From the NCBI GenBank assembly GCA_936450465.1, contig OW388300.1, positions 50,333,378-50,397,377 on the forward strand: 64,000 nt of DNA, written 5' to 3'. Within the stretch, counting starts at the first letter, position 1; every line of letters starts with the position of its first letter. This DNA is from Gibbula magus (taxonomy: Eukaryota > Mollusca > Gastropoda > Trochida > Trochidae). The position numbers and the translations under genes were made by a program. Of this stretch, positions 13,101 to 23,414 are shown in pieces. The notes beneath the pieces are model-generated. The model was not told where the DNA came from, did no database searches, and saw only the letters and a program-made list of their open reading frames with translations.

Positions 13101-16100
13101 GATTATAATAGTTAGAACTTACTATAGGTGATTATATTAGTTAGAACTTACTACAGGTGATAATAATAGTTAGAACTTACTACAGGTGAATAATATTAGT
13201 AAGAACTTACTACAGGTGAATAATATTAGTTAGAACTTACTACAGGTGATAATATTACCTGGTAGTTAGAACTTACTACAGGTGAATAATATTAGTTAGA
13301 ACTTACTACAGGTGATAATAATAGTTAGAACTTACTACAGCTGAATAATATTAGTTAGAACTTACTACAGGTGAATAATATTAGCTAGAACTTACTACAG
13401 GTGATAATAATAGTTAGAACTTACTACAGGTGAATAATATTAGTTAGAACTTACTACAGGTGATAATAATAGTTAGAACTTACTACAGGTGAATAATAAT
13501 AGTTAGAACTTACTACAGGTGAATAATATTAATTAGAACTTACTACAGGTGATAATAATAGTTAGAACTTACTACAGGTGAATTATATTAGTTAGAACTT
13601 ACTACAGGTGATAATATTAGTTAGAACTTACTACAGGTTAATAATATTAGTTAGAACTTACTACAGGTGATAATAATAGTTAGAACTTACTACAGGTGAT
13701 AATATTAGTTAGAACTTACTACAGGTGAATAATATTAGTTAGAACTTACTACAGGTGATAATATTAGTTAGAACTTACTACAGGTGATAATAATAGTTAG
13801 AACTTATTACCCTATTCATGCCCAGTTCAGGCTTGCCATTGCTATCCTTGTACAGGGCCTAGTTTTAAAATGGAGGAGGGGACATCTACATGGGGGCATC
13901 TAGTAGATCTATTACGATATCAAGTATATGAGAAACCCTGCACAATTATTTTTTGGCAAGTGGTATTTGTGTTATTTAATAATTTAGAAAATATACCCAT
14001 GAAGGAGTTTTATGTTCGGAGATGAATATGCTCCAAGGGTTTTATAAATATCTTCAGACACTAAAATTGTTTTTCTTTCTCTCCTCTCAGAATGATCCAG
14101 CAGGCGTTTATCGACATGGAGAATATGTTTGAACTTTTGGATGAGGATCTCGAGGTAGGTACAGGTGAATTATATTCACAAAATTAGTTTTGCCGTTAGT
14201 TGCGTTTTTACAATAATGAAAACTTTGGAACTATTTTAGCCACCCTTTTAAATAACTTGATTTTAAGTTTTTCTACGTTTTAAGTTTGAAAGGAAGAAAA
14301 AGGCCAAATAGTTTTTGCCGGACAGCAAGTAGGAAGGTCTGTGATCCAAGTAATAAAGAAAGGATGACCGAATGATTTATATGGGAATATATGATATGAC
14401 TTTAATAATCTGTGAGGAGAGAATGATTTTGTAAATGATGTGTGGACTTTCAACTTCTTTTTTCATGGCTTACAATTGGGAGGATATGCTTCTTTAATAA
14501 AGTGTGAATATTCTTTTTACAAAATATACTTAATGTTGTAGTCAGCTGTTGAATTTCAATAAATTCAATTATGTATATTGAGAAATGCTTTATTTGAATG
14601 ACTGTACAAGATATATTGGTGTAGGTGGTGGATGCGCCCGGAGCGCCGGGCCTGGTAGTGAAACAAGGTCAGATAGAGTTCCGGGATGTCAACTTCCACT
14701 ACGACCCTGCGTACGTACACACGCTTCTTATAGATCTTAGGATAGGTTTTTACTCTTCCTAATTGTAATTAAATCGCCACCTGCTATACGTTATCCACTG
14801 TAAACCATTGTTGTACAACCAGGACTGCAGAGGGGGATAAATTGTCAACAATAATTTTGGTAAATGTTTTGAAGGCGTTTGCTGTCTTCCAGAATGTTTT
14901 GTTACGTTTTTCTAAGGCATTTGCCCTGTTCATTTGATAACACCTTCAAAACATGTAAGAAGAGAGGGCTTGAAACTTCTTCTATGATTCAATAAGTAAT
15001 TGACTTAAAAAAGTCTTTTCTACTGAGTCACCCAGTCTGTAAGTCAAGCCAATTTTGATAGTAGATTGTTTTAAACTTTTATTTATGTTTCAGGAAGGCA
15101 ATACTGAAGAATATAAGTTTCACCATACCTCCTGGTCAAACCTTTGCTTTGGTAAGTTGACTCCAGAGGGTAGCAACTTCATGTCACAAAAATGATATAC
15201 TTTTTAGACTAAAAGGTCCACCAGTCTCAATTACTGGTTACTTTAAGCCTTGTTGCATTTTGTTATCTTTTCTGTACTGGTAGCAGCTGAACCTGAACTT
15301 CATACTGTATGTTGACATGCTAGCACTGGAAAGGTAAAGAAATGCAGCAAGGCTAAAATAAGCCGGAGACTAGCTGGAGTTATGACTCGCATATCAATTC
15401 ACTTAAATAAATTATGTCATGCATGAATTGTATGCAAGTATGAATCAAAGGAGAAAAGTTGATTCAGAAAAGTCCTTGTTCTCAGGAACTACAAATATAA
15501 CACCAAAAATTTCATTTACATATCATGCTATTTAGATATATTAAGTCTCCTTAAAATTGACCCTGTTTCGTGGAGTGTATTTTGCAAATTTGTGCATCTC
15601 CTTGGATAAAAACTTGTCCGATAGATTCCTCTCCACAGGATCTGAGTTGGCCCTGTATAGACTGTATTCTGTAGCAGTTTAGTGCTGACAAAACCCACTC
15701 ATTAGCAGGGCAATCACATCATAGCTGTTTAGATTATCGCCATTTTGAACGAAGTCGTAAACACATTCCTAATGTTACGGCAACAGATGAAAGGGAGACT
15801 AGCTGGACTTACATGCCCCTGGCTTATTGCACAGACAGCTTTTGTTGAGGACCTTTCATTGGCTACCTGAAACTGTATAAGAACATGCAAGTATACAGGC
15901 CATTATCACACTGTTTGGAGAGGAAACCCGAGCGATATGACTTCGAAGATCCACTATTTTGCAACTTTTACTCCTAGTAACACGGTAGATTTAAATCAGA
16001 CTGTTTTTATTATTGGCATAAACATCCCTTTCTTTCCAGATATAAGAGTACATAATGTAATGATGCTGTTTGTTTTTCCTACCAGGTTGGTCATACAGGA

Positions 16101-19100
16101 AGTGGAAAGAGTACTATTATTCGTCTCCTCTTCCGATTCTACGATGTAAACAAGGGTGCAATCTATATAGATAATCAAGATATATCTCAGGTAATCATAA
16201 GTATAATGTAAGATCAGGATGGTTGTATCCACAAGGCTACTTGAGTCCCCTGATCCCGTAAGCAGCTTCTGCCTCATACCACTGAATGCTGGTTACTCCC
16301 TGCATGTAGTTTGATTTTGTCACTAATGATATGTTGTCAGTCTTCTCATCCTGGCATTGCCACTATCGCTTGGTTTATTGTCATTTTATTGGCTTGTTAT
16401 TAATGGTGTGATTTATAGAAGCTTACATTTTGTGTAGACGTGCATCAAATGCAGTGATTCAATAGATGAAGTCAGCAGGGGTGCAGGTATTAGTCCTTGC
16501 TTTCTGTTTTCCTTCTCTCTATCTTTTGCTTGTTATTCTCTTGGCAAATTATAATTATTTCATCAACTTTTCAGGTGACGCAATCTTCACTCAGGAAGTC
16601 AATAGGTGTTGTACCTCAAGATACAGTATTGTTCAATGCCGATATCAGGTTAGTAAACTAGCTTCACATGGACTTCAGATCAATATGTCTGATGTTTGAA
16701 TCCTGTCAGGGGTTGGCAGCTTTGAACTGTTATACATGCAGTAAGGTTTGGGTGCAATACCACTAAGAAATTAAGTGCAGTACCACCCATGGTTTGCTAG
16801 TTCCAGTCAAACGATACTTGTTTCCCACATTGCATTGCCACAGTGGCGTTTCAAGCTTCTTCCTGCAATAATTGCTACTGTGATAAGAGTCCTAATACTC
16901 ACGAAAGCAGCACTGGACCTTAAATCAACTAATCACCTCAATATGTACGATCTGACTGTGTGCTAAGAGGTGAGGGACCATCAGTGTTTTTTGTCAGGTG
17001 AAAGTGAAATGTTGAACATTTTCAGAAATTGATACTATGACAACCTGCTAATGTAATTAAGTCATAAAATAAGTTATAAAAGCTTATACACTGCATGCAT
17101 CAAGCAGCATTATCATCAAACAAACCAATCATCTTCAGCAGGGACGTGTTTCATCAATAAAATAGAGAGCAAACACTGTGGAACTCCCCAATTTGTTATT
17201 TGATGACTAGAAATCATTCTGGTCCACTTGCATAGCTATATATTTCCACTGTATTGTTTTTAAAATTGTGTTCACTGTATGTTTAGATACAATATCCGAT
17301 ACGGGAAAGTAACAGCAACAGACGAGATGGTGTATGAATCTGCTGCGTTTGCCGACATCCATCACAGAATACAGGGTTTCCCTCTAGGTTTGTCAACTTT
17401 AAATATTACTTACCGTTATATGCTTTACAAAACAGTGTAATTCTCAGTCTATTCTCTTGATTGATGTAAGCCGTTGAACATGATGCTATAAGAAGGATTG
17501 ATTTCTCTGAATAACGAATGATTTATGACATACAACACAATAACAAAGATTTTTTAACCAACGATGTTGACAGCATCAGAAATCAACACAGAAGGAAGTT
17601 CTTTAGTGAACAGTGCAGTTGATCAATGTTACTACCATTTCTGTCCTTTTGTTGCCATCTTCTTACAGTGTACGGGTAGACATCAATGCTTTGCATGGTA
17701 AAAATAATAGACGTGGTCTATTTTGGAGGGACAGCATGTGTTTGATGTGTGAAAAGTTTAACACTGTTAAGCAACAAAGGATGTCAGGATAATAATGTAC
17801 ATAATGTGCTACCAATGAGCATTTTTTGTGCTGGATATTGGGCGTTAAAATTATCATCATTATCATCATTAAAGCTGACAATGTCTGGCTGCAGGTTATG
17901 AGACGGTGGTGGGAGAGCGAGGACTGAAGCTGAGTGGAGGAGAGAAGCAGAGAGTTGCTATAGCCAGGACCATGCTGAAAGCACCTGCCATTGTACTGCT
18001 CGATGAGGTTAGAAGCTGATAGCCATTCAACAAAACAGAGCCATGGGCTGTGTAGCTCATCAGACTTTCTATTGTGTGATGTTGTAGAATAATATAAATA
18101 GTTCTGCAGATAAATAACAATCTCTTGCCATGACTTGGGAAACAAAGATCACCAAAACTGTCCAGTGTCAGAACATGAGACTAACAATTGAAACTTAGTT
18201 TTGAATATGAAAAAGAACTTTTTTTTGTTTCAAGAAATCGGGGCCAGATGACCCAAAAATCAAATGGATGTTTTAAAGACCATTTATTATTCTGCATTAC
18301 AGAACTGTCTTAAACTAGGTTGCCAAAAAGTTGTAGTCTGTCGACAGTTGTTAATCACCTACCCATGTGATAAAATTCCTAAACATCCTAATCCTTCAGT
18401 GTATTTGTATGTGCTACTCTACTACGATACCTTGATGCCCTGAACCAAATAACTCTTGTATTGTTGATTGGTTACTCATCTCTATATATAGCATGTAATA
18501 TTTTCAGCCAATAAAATGTTGTCATCTTGAACATTGATGACCCCTCATTGGTCCTGTCACCCGGATATCTCTTGCATTTAAGTTTCTTTTCTTAGCTGGT
18601 TATTTGTAGCCATATATACAAGAGTTCTAAAGCTCATGGAATCAGGGCATTTTAGTAAGATAGTGGATACAAATACATAGGCGTAGGAACGGTCCAAAAG
18701 TTGGGGGGCAAGATTTTGAATAAAGTAAGGGGGGAATACAAATACACTGGTGAAGCAGGATGATTCCTAATTTGTCTCTTGTTACTTATTCATTGGCAAA
18801 TCAAGGCAGTGGCATGAAATATCCAACATTGTGCATATCTCCAGGCAACTTCAGCACTAGACACAAAGACGGAGCGGAACATCCAGGCGTCGCTAGCGCG
18901 TGTGAGTGAGAACAAGACGACCCTGGTAGTGGCTCACCGTCTCTCCACCGTCATCAACGCAGACCAGATCCTTGTCCTAGACGAGGGGGAGATAGTAGAG
19001 AGGGGCACGTGAGTAATAAATATAATCATCATAATGATAACACCATGATTGTTTGGACCAGTAGCGCATCAGGGGGTTCAGGGGACTCAAAACACAACCC

Positions 19101-19371
19101 TCCCTCCCTGAAAAACTTTTGCATGTTAATCTGATGAACCTAAAAAATTAACCCCCCCTTTCAGCAAATGAAGCACAATTCAGTTTCTCATAAAGTTATG
19201 CTCAGGTTTATTTACCATCAGATGTATTTTTCTACCTCCAGACATGAAGAGCTGATAGAAAGTGGAGGTTACTACGCTGACATGTGGCAGCAACAGCTGA
19301 CGAAGACAGAAGGAGAGGAAACTCAAAATGCTGATGCTGATGCAGATGGCAATGGCGACGTCAAAAATTGA
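1199..19371 (+). CDS. ABCB6: ABCB6-type half ABC transporter (20 coding exons)
   Basis: Exons joined by GT-AG splice sites with matching phases: 1199-1456, 2120-2355, 3370-3496, 4575-4758, 5409-5516, 5790-5892, 8833-8922, 9513-9634, 11596-11705, 12048-12113, 12884-13098, 14091-14154, 14625-14710, 15094-15151, 16086-16190, 16575-16648, 17287-17387, 17895-18007, 18845-19008, 19242-19371. The product is 837 residues; human ABCB6 is about 842. Seen: an N-terminal extra membrane domain (TMD0) with the family motif ENLAFVSW; a six-helix core containing [17 protein letters not shown] and TEWRTKYRR; and a nucleotide-binding domain with Walker [10 protein letters not shown] (611-619), Q-loop VVPQD (Q659), signature LSGGE (715-719), Walker B IVLLDE (735-740), D-loop SALD and H-loop H771. 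All catalytic residues are present. Known for the family: a homodimeric ATP-driven transporter linked to porphyrin/heme and metal handling in mitochondrial, endolysosomal and plasma membranes. The start is fixed by an in-frame stop 12 nt upstream. Substrate and location in this organism are inferred from orthology. Confidence 0.97.
1520..1640. repeat. Inverted copy pair of a retroelement-like end with hammerhead-like hairpins
   Basis: The two halves are inverted copies of each other, each running through CACCATTGT and ending AAATAAA-(G)AAGTTG outward. The - strand half reads CCTGATAA, then a perfect 6-bp stem GGTATA/TATACC, then GAAAC, an order resembling the hammerhead ribozyme core. It lies in ABCB6 intron 1. 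The same AATAAAGAAGTTG end occurs near 29551 (- strand), 34029, 46782 and 60031. Assignment to a particular retroelement class is not secured. Confidence 0.5.
2466..2675. repeat. Fold-back MITE family A, copy 1
   Basis: About 210 bp whose ends pair: the left arm GCCAGTCTCCATCACTGGCT and the right arm AGTCAGTGGTGGAGATTGGC are inverted copies, and the inner arms (CACTAGTG, CTTTCCTGTG) pair too. Six further copies lie in the window (15216, 20490, 21879, 30123, 40128, 48181). It lies in ABCB6 intron 2. No coding capacity. Confidence 0.8.
3045..3350 (+). repeat. SINE-like dispersed repeat family B, copy 1
   Basis: The left end contains GGTTTGAGTCCTACCAG, resembling an RNA polymerase III B box. 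The body (GTAAGCTTTGGGTGCAATGC, TACCACCCATTGTTTGCTAG, CTTTCTCCCTGCAAT) recurs at 16683-16950 and 28921-29215, with a decayed copy at 46985-47180. The copy ends close to the acceptor of ABCB6 exon 3. A tRNA-derived SINE is the likeliest class. Confidence 0.6.
4191..4299. repeat. Short MITE, CTCCTTTCACAAAGCA termini, copy 1
   Basis: The left end CTCCTTTCACAAAGCA and the right end TGCTTTGTGAAAGGAG are exact inverted repeats about 109 bp apart, with an AT-rich centre. A second, more decayed copy sits at 11427-11527, just before ABCB6 exon 9. It is non-coding and intronic. Confidence 0.75.
5910..7690. repeat. Polypyrimidine minisatellite, 22-23 bp unit, ~78 copies
   Basis: Tandem units of CCTCACTCTCCTCCCTCACA plus CCA (23 bp), alternating with a 22-bp form lacking one C and with CTCC/ATCA variants. 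The + (sense) strand has no G across almost the whole 1.78 kb. It starts 17 bp after the exon 6 splice donor of ABCB6 (5892/5893) and fills most of intron 6. Long ORFs across it are artefacts of a stop-free repeat. The strand asymmetry favours triplex or R-loop structures in principle; that is inference. Confidence 0.97.
8056..8815. repeat. GGGGGATATAG-headed repeat with 169-bp tandem units
   Basis: It begins with a hairpin (CCCCCGCCACGAAGTGGAAG, then GGGGATATAGG) and TCCGTCCGT runs. About four units follow, each containing CTTTTCTCAGAAACC (starts about 8131, 8300, 8469, 8638), so the period is 169 bp. Each unit includes TTGCGGAGTTATTGCCC. It ends shortly before the acceptor of ABCB6 exon 7 (8833). 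Related heads start at 23415 and 61577. Non-coding; transposon class unknown. Confidence 0.85.
9851..10952. mobile_element. Non-autonomous DNA transposon with long (~110 bp) terminal inverted repeats
   Basis: The left end GCGAACCCTCATAGTTTTAC and the right end GTAAAACTATGAGGGTTTGT are inverted. The pairing continues inward: left GGTTTGTATGACAAGGGG against right CCCCTTGTCATACAAATC, about 110 bp inside each end. The interior of roughly 0.85 kb carries no transposase-like ORF. It lies in ABCB6 intron 8. AAATTT-like bases flank both ends, but I cannot define a clean target duplication. Confidence 0.75.
11016..11215 (-). repeat. tRNA-derived SINE
   Basis: On the - strand it starts with TATTGGTTAGCGTGCTGGCC (A-box region) followed by GGGTTTGAATCCCAG (canonical B box), as in pol III tRNA-derived SINEs. 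The far end carries the CAGCTGTTTAAATGGGTAGC segment common in marine invertebrate SINEs. Related scraps lie at about 33700-33750 and 33200-33290. It is intronic in ABCB6. Confidence 0.75.
11427..11527. repeat. Short MITE, CTCCTTTCACAAAGCA family, copy 2
   Basis: The left end is CCTCCTTTAACAAAACA and the right end is TTGCTTTGTGAAAGGGG, a decayed version of the element at 4191-4299. It lies 69 bp before the acceptor of ABCB6 exon 9. Confidence 0.6.
13088..13805 (+). repeat. Splice-junction minisatellite, 29-30 bp unit, ~24 copies
   Basis: The unit is TTAGAACTTACTACAG followed by GTGATAATAATAG or GTGAATAATATTAG. The first half copies the last 13 nt of ABCB6 exon 11 (GAACTTACTACAG, ending 13098) and the second half copies the 5' splice site and first intron bases. 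About 22 of the copies keep an intact TACTACAG|GT junction; one is CAGCTG, another carries GGTTAA and one TATAG. The array starts at the genuine donor and fills the first 0.7 kb of intron 11. Confidence 0.97.
15216..15390. repeat. Fold-back MITE family A, copy 2
   Basis: The left arm CCAGTCTCAATTACTGGTTA pairs with the right arm TAAGCCGGAGACTAGCTGGA, with inner arms TTGTTGCATTTTGTTA and AGAAATGCAGCAAGG. It lies in ABCB6 intron 14. Confidence 0.65.
16683..16950 (+). repeat. SINE-like family B, copy 2
   Basis: It shares ATGTTTGAATCCTGTCAGGG (B-box-like), AGTAAGGTTTGGGTGCAAT, GTACCACCCATGGTTTGCTA and CTTCCTGCAATAATTGCTAC with the copies at 3045 and 28921. It lies in ABCB6 intron 16. Confidence 0.6.
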
Positions 19372-20489
19372 TCTCATATTTATATCTTTATTACATATAT
19401 CATAACTTAATGAATTCTTAATTATCTCAGTGAGAGGCTGAAGGAATTTTGAATTATCTCACTCCAGTTTTACTCAACAAAATCTCAGAGGATGTCATTT
19501 CATCATCCACACAGTCTCATTAAAATGGAACGTTTACCAAGGAATAAGAGATGCAAAGTAGTGCATCGACCGGGATATACAAACTCATATCGTTTCCTGT
19601 CCAAACTGTCTGATGATGATCCATATACTCTCATGTTCAGACCAATTCAGATATGCATTCAAAATTAAAACATTGTGATGTGATTGGCCATTTAATGACT
19701 CGGTTTTGTTGTCACTAAACTGGTACAGAACATGCGCCTATATAAATCAGTTATATTAAATTATTATTATTATACGGGTGTCATCAGAACTTGTGGCGGT
19801 TGAATCTATAGAACCAGTACGTATCCCATCAGATCCACTATTTTGCAGATTTTGTTCCTCAGAACAGGGTTGATTTTAATGAGACTGATCATCCACACAT
19901 CCCATGTTTAGTTGTTTACGACACTTATTCCTAAATTAATAAATTTCCCTTACATTGTATACATGTTAAGGGCAAGCAAATACTGGTTTATTTTATTACT
20001 GAAATGATTAAATTGAGCGAAAGCACAATATATACTTTTCAGTACCATTTGTGATTGTGGAAAGTTATTGTCACTGTCTTTTAATCTTTTAATCTTCCGG
20101 TTAATTTTCCAAAAATATTGTTCTTGCTTATTTAAACTTCAATCAAGCGAAAAATCATGATTCTAAGAAATTATTTTGTTTATATTCAGTATGGTGGTTT
20201 TTTTTAATATTTTACTTGAGTGAATCTATTATAATGGTTGCTATGAAAATTATCTTTGGGGTGACATACCATGTATTTCATACACAAAAAAAGCATTGCA
20301 AAGACTTGAAACACCTCCTTTATGCTGTTTTATTTAGCTACAAATATTATATTTATCATATTTATGCCTGTAAATGAACATTAATAATGATAAGTATTTC
20401 TCTTTAACTTACAGCTGGTACATTTGTTAACATGTAACAGGTATTTTAAAACATTTACCGGTATGAGTTCATACACTTGTACACCGTGT

Positions 20490-20692
20490 ACAACTCTTGC
20501 CAGTCTCCATTACTGGCTGATTTAGGCCTTGCAGTATTACCTTAAGAAATCTGTGTTTAGAAATCCAGGCCCGCTATGCATTTCTGGTTCATCTATTCAC
20601 TGTCTTGACACAACAAAGAGAGGGAAATACAGCAAGGGTTAAATCAGCCAGTAATGCAGACTGGCAAGAGTTATGCCTTGCGTTGGGAAGTT
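20490..20692. repeat. Fold-back MITE family A, copy 3
   Basis: The left arm CTTGCCAGTCTCCATTACTG and the right arm CAGTAATGCAGACTGGCAAG pair almost perfectly. The interior matches the copy at 30123-30325 closely (GAAATCCAGGCCCGCTATGC in both), so these two are the youngest pair in the window. Confidence 0.85.
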
Positions 20693-21878
20693 GCACTGTG
20701 TGATGATGAAAACTAAGTGTGTTTCAGTGTTTATAAGTACTGAACACCAATACACAACTTAGCTATAGCCGGTGTACCAATTAGACAAACGAATGCATAC
20801 TCTGTTATTTTCTTAGTTTTTCACACATCACATCAATTAGTGCTTCAATCTAGAAGATCTGGAACAATTATATACATGTACTCATCTCGTCACTGTCAAG
20901 ACATAATATGATAAGACTTTTTATACAAGTCCTTCTCACTCCTCAGAGACAGTGAGTGTTTATTTTAGTGCTTACTTCAGTTTTATCATGTCAGAAAATC
21001 AAGGAAATTGATTATTTTATTCATTTTTGTATCCTTAAGAAATGTATTGATATTTGCCTCCTGTCATTTAGATTTTTTCTGAAATGATGGTACATTGAAC
21101 TGCTAGAATCTTTTTAGGATATTTACAGAAAGTGGAATATTGTTTAAAATAGATTATAATTCTGAGAATTTATTTTATCTTGGAGAAATGTTTAATAGTT
21201 TTGACAGTCAAAAATGATTCCAACAATAAATTCTGTACAAATAAAACGTACTTTAAATAAATGACATCTTATGTTAAGGGCATTATAGATGTAAATAAAA
21301 CGATCATGATAAATTATATAAAAGGGAAGCATTTTTTTTATCTATTGGAAATTACAAATTTAATTTCCATCTTATTTTCTGTAGATATATCTTAGAAAAA
21401 CAAATCATGACTAATTATTAAAATATAAATTTCATTTTAATTTGATGAATTTTACACATCCTTTATTGATCCCCCAACAATGTATTCATGTGAAAGTTAC
21501 ACTGGTTTCATTACTACTGTTTCATAAGAACTTGATTAAGTTCTGATTTAAATTTGCGAAGTCAGTGGAAAAATAAAACAAAAAGTCATACATCTCGAAA
21601 TATGAAGTAGAAAGCATGAACCCAACCAGCAAATAAAGTTGTCCGGCATGTCCATATGTTGATAAAGTATTAAAGAAGATTTTATGAAAGCTTCATTCAG
21701 TTTCTGTAACTGTTCGTAAATCATCATGAATTGAAACTTGCACTATGTTTGATGGAAGCGGCTAGAAGCTGTGTAACTGATAGGAGTCTATGTATGGGCG
21801 TAACTCCAGTTGGAATTGACAATAAAAGTGGGGCGGCAGATATTTATATTGGCTGGTGTATGTCGCTTGTTAGACCAC

Positions 21879-22556
21879 AAGGCATAACTCGCGCCAGTCT
21901 CCATCTCTAGTTAAAGGTACATCCATTGTGTTGTTAGGGGTCACATATTGCAAACGTTATAAATGGTATTACTTTATCGAGAAGTACCGACTGTTACCGA
22001 AAACTACTATTTTGATGATAGTAGACTTAACATATGGACGATATGAAGGTAAAAGTAGTGATTTCTGATCGAAAACCGGACAATAAAGAGCGTGTGGCGC
22101 GCGTCAATGAGTCAAACGTAATGTTGGAATCTTATTTATAACAGACAAGAAGACATTTTTGAGTTGATAATGTTCAATAGGTCATATAACTACTGTACAT
22201 GTAAATTGGACGTGCAGTTTCGGTTTCTGCACATGCATAATGATGTTACTCAATATTAATTGGAAACTAGTAATTATGATATATTTGGCGATTGGTGATG
22301 GATATGCAAGCTGAGTGAATTTATTTGTATTGTAGATAGCACATATGGTGAGATGGGGCATATTAAAGCCAAATAAAGTTTTATGAAACACAATGGATGC
22401 ACCTTTAATTAGTTAGTAATTAGTTAATCAACTTTCCTGTGCTAACACTGAAGTTGTATGTGCAGTGCACCATTACACTAGCACAGAATAATTAAGGAAA
22501 TACGACAAGGCTTAAATTAGCCAGTGATGGAGATTGGTGTGTGTTATGCCCTGCGG
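21879..22556. repeat. Fold-back MITE family A, copy 4, split by an insertion
   Basis: The left arm (GGCATAACTCGCGCCAGTCT) ends at about 21910 and the right part resumes at about 22409, ending with TTAAATTAGCCAGTGATGG. The 498-bp interruption is the TTAA-flanked MITE at 21911-22408, so the fold-back element is the older insertion. Confidence 0.75.
21911..22408. mobile_element. TTAAAGG MITE (T2/Kolobok-type termini), copy 1
   Basis: It begins TTAAAGGTACATCCATTGTG and ends CACAATGGATGCACCTTTAA, perfect inverted termini with TTAA at both outer edges as expected for a TTAA target duplication. TTAAAGG ends are known from T2-type MITEs of the Kolobok superfamily; assignment here rests on that motif. 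An inverted relative is at 30054-31212 and an end fragment at about 63600-63695. Confidence 0.75.
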
Positions 22557-23414
22557 TGTGAAGTGGGCGGAACTCTAGCATATCCAAATACAATATAGCA
22601 TATTCAATTAATGTCCAATTCATTAAATTCATTACTTACATATTTTATTCATGAATTTAGAAACACCCAATATATATATTTATTTTCACGATCATTTATA
22701 GTGGGGTGATGATTTGATTTTGGGGAGGGGAGAATGTTTCTAATCTTAATTGTATATAAAAGTAGGTATTGGATATCGTCAAATTTCTGTGATTTTTTTT
22801 TTCCTCATAAAATCAAAATTATGTTTAAATGATTAATAAGTTCATGTGTGATGTGTATTATTAATGTGTATTAAAAACAATTCACAAAATGTATGATTTT
22901 TTTTACATTATCTTTAGTTTTGTTTAGGAGTTACGCTTTTCTATTCATATGTAACCAAAATGTATACAACCGGTATATGCAGTAATTATTTCAGTTTTAT
23001 ATGCATAAGTGATATTCTAGAAGGGAGAGTATGGTGGAGTAATTTGTAGTGCTGTGAGACTGTGTTTACTTAGTTTATGAAGCCAAAATTGACTTCAAAC
23101 TTTTAATATGCCACTGAGAGAAGCCAGAGGATTTGTGTAAACAATTGTTTTTAAAATGTTTTTAATTTGTCTCAAATAAAAGTGTTTATTTTCACCAGAG
23201 TTTGTTTTTCTTTGTTACATTTAAACTGAAAACATTGACTTTCATAACTCTCATGTAATCTATCTCCATATATTTAGAAATCAACCACTATGATCTTTAC
23301 TGCTGAACAGTTATTCAATATTAAACATTTTTGCTTTATTCTATTGCATATTTTGGTCAACATTTTTAATTCAAACAGTTAATTGATTAAATAACCTTGG
23401 TTCTGTTACATTTT

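Larger units (their letters stand above)
19372..23200 (+). other. Probable ABCB6 3'UTR and downstream sequence
   Basis: No further ABCB6 coding sequence follows the stop at 19369-19371. Candidate polyadenylation hexamers AATAAA lie at 19938, 21225 and 23175; the last is followed by a T/G-rich stretch (AGTGTTTATTTT). I cannot decide from sequence which one is used. The interval also holds two fold-back MITE copies (20490, 21879) and is otherwise AT-rich without recognisable genes. Confidence 0.4.

Noticed and set aside
17663..18145. 160-codon ORF on the - strand
   Set aside because: It is antisense to ABCB6 exon 18 and its introns and lacks recognisable protein features.
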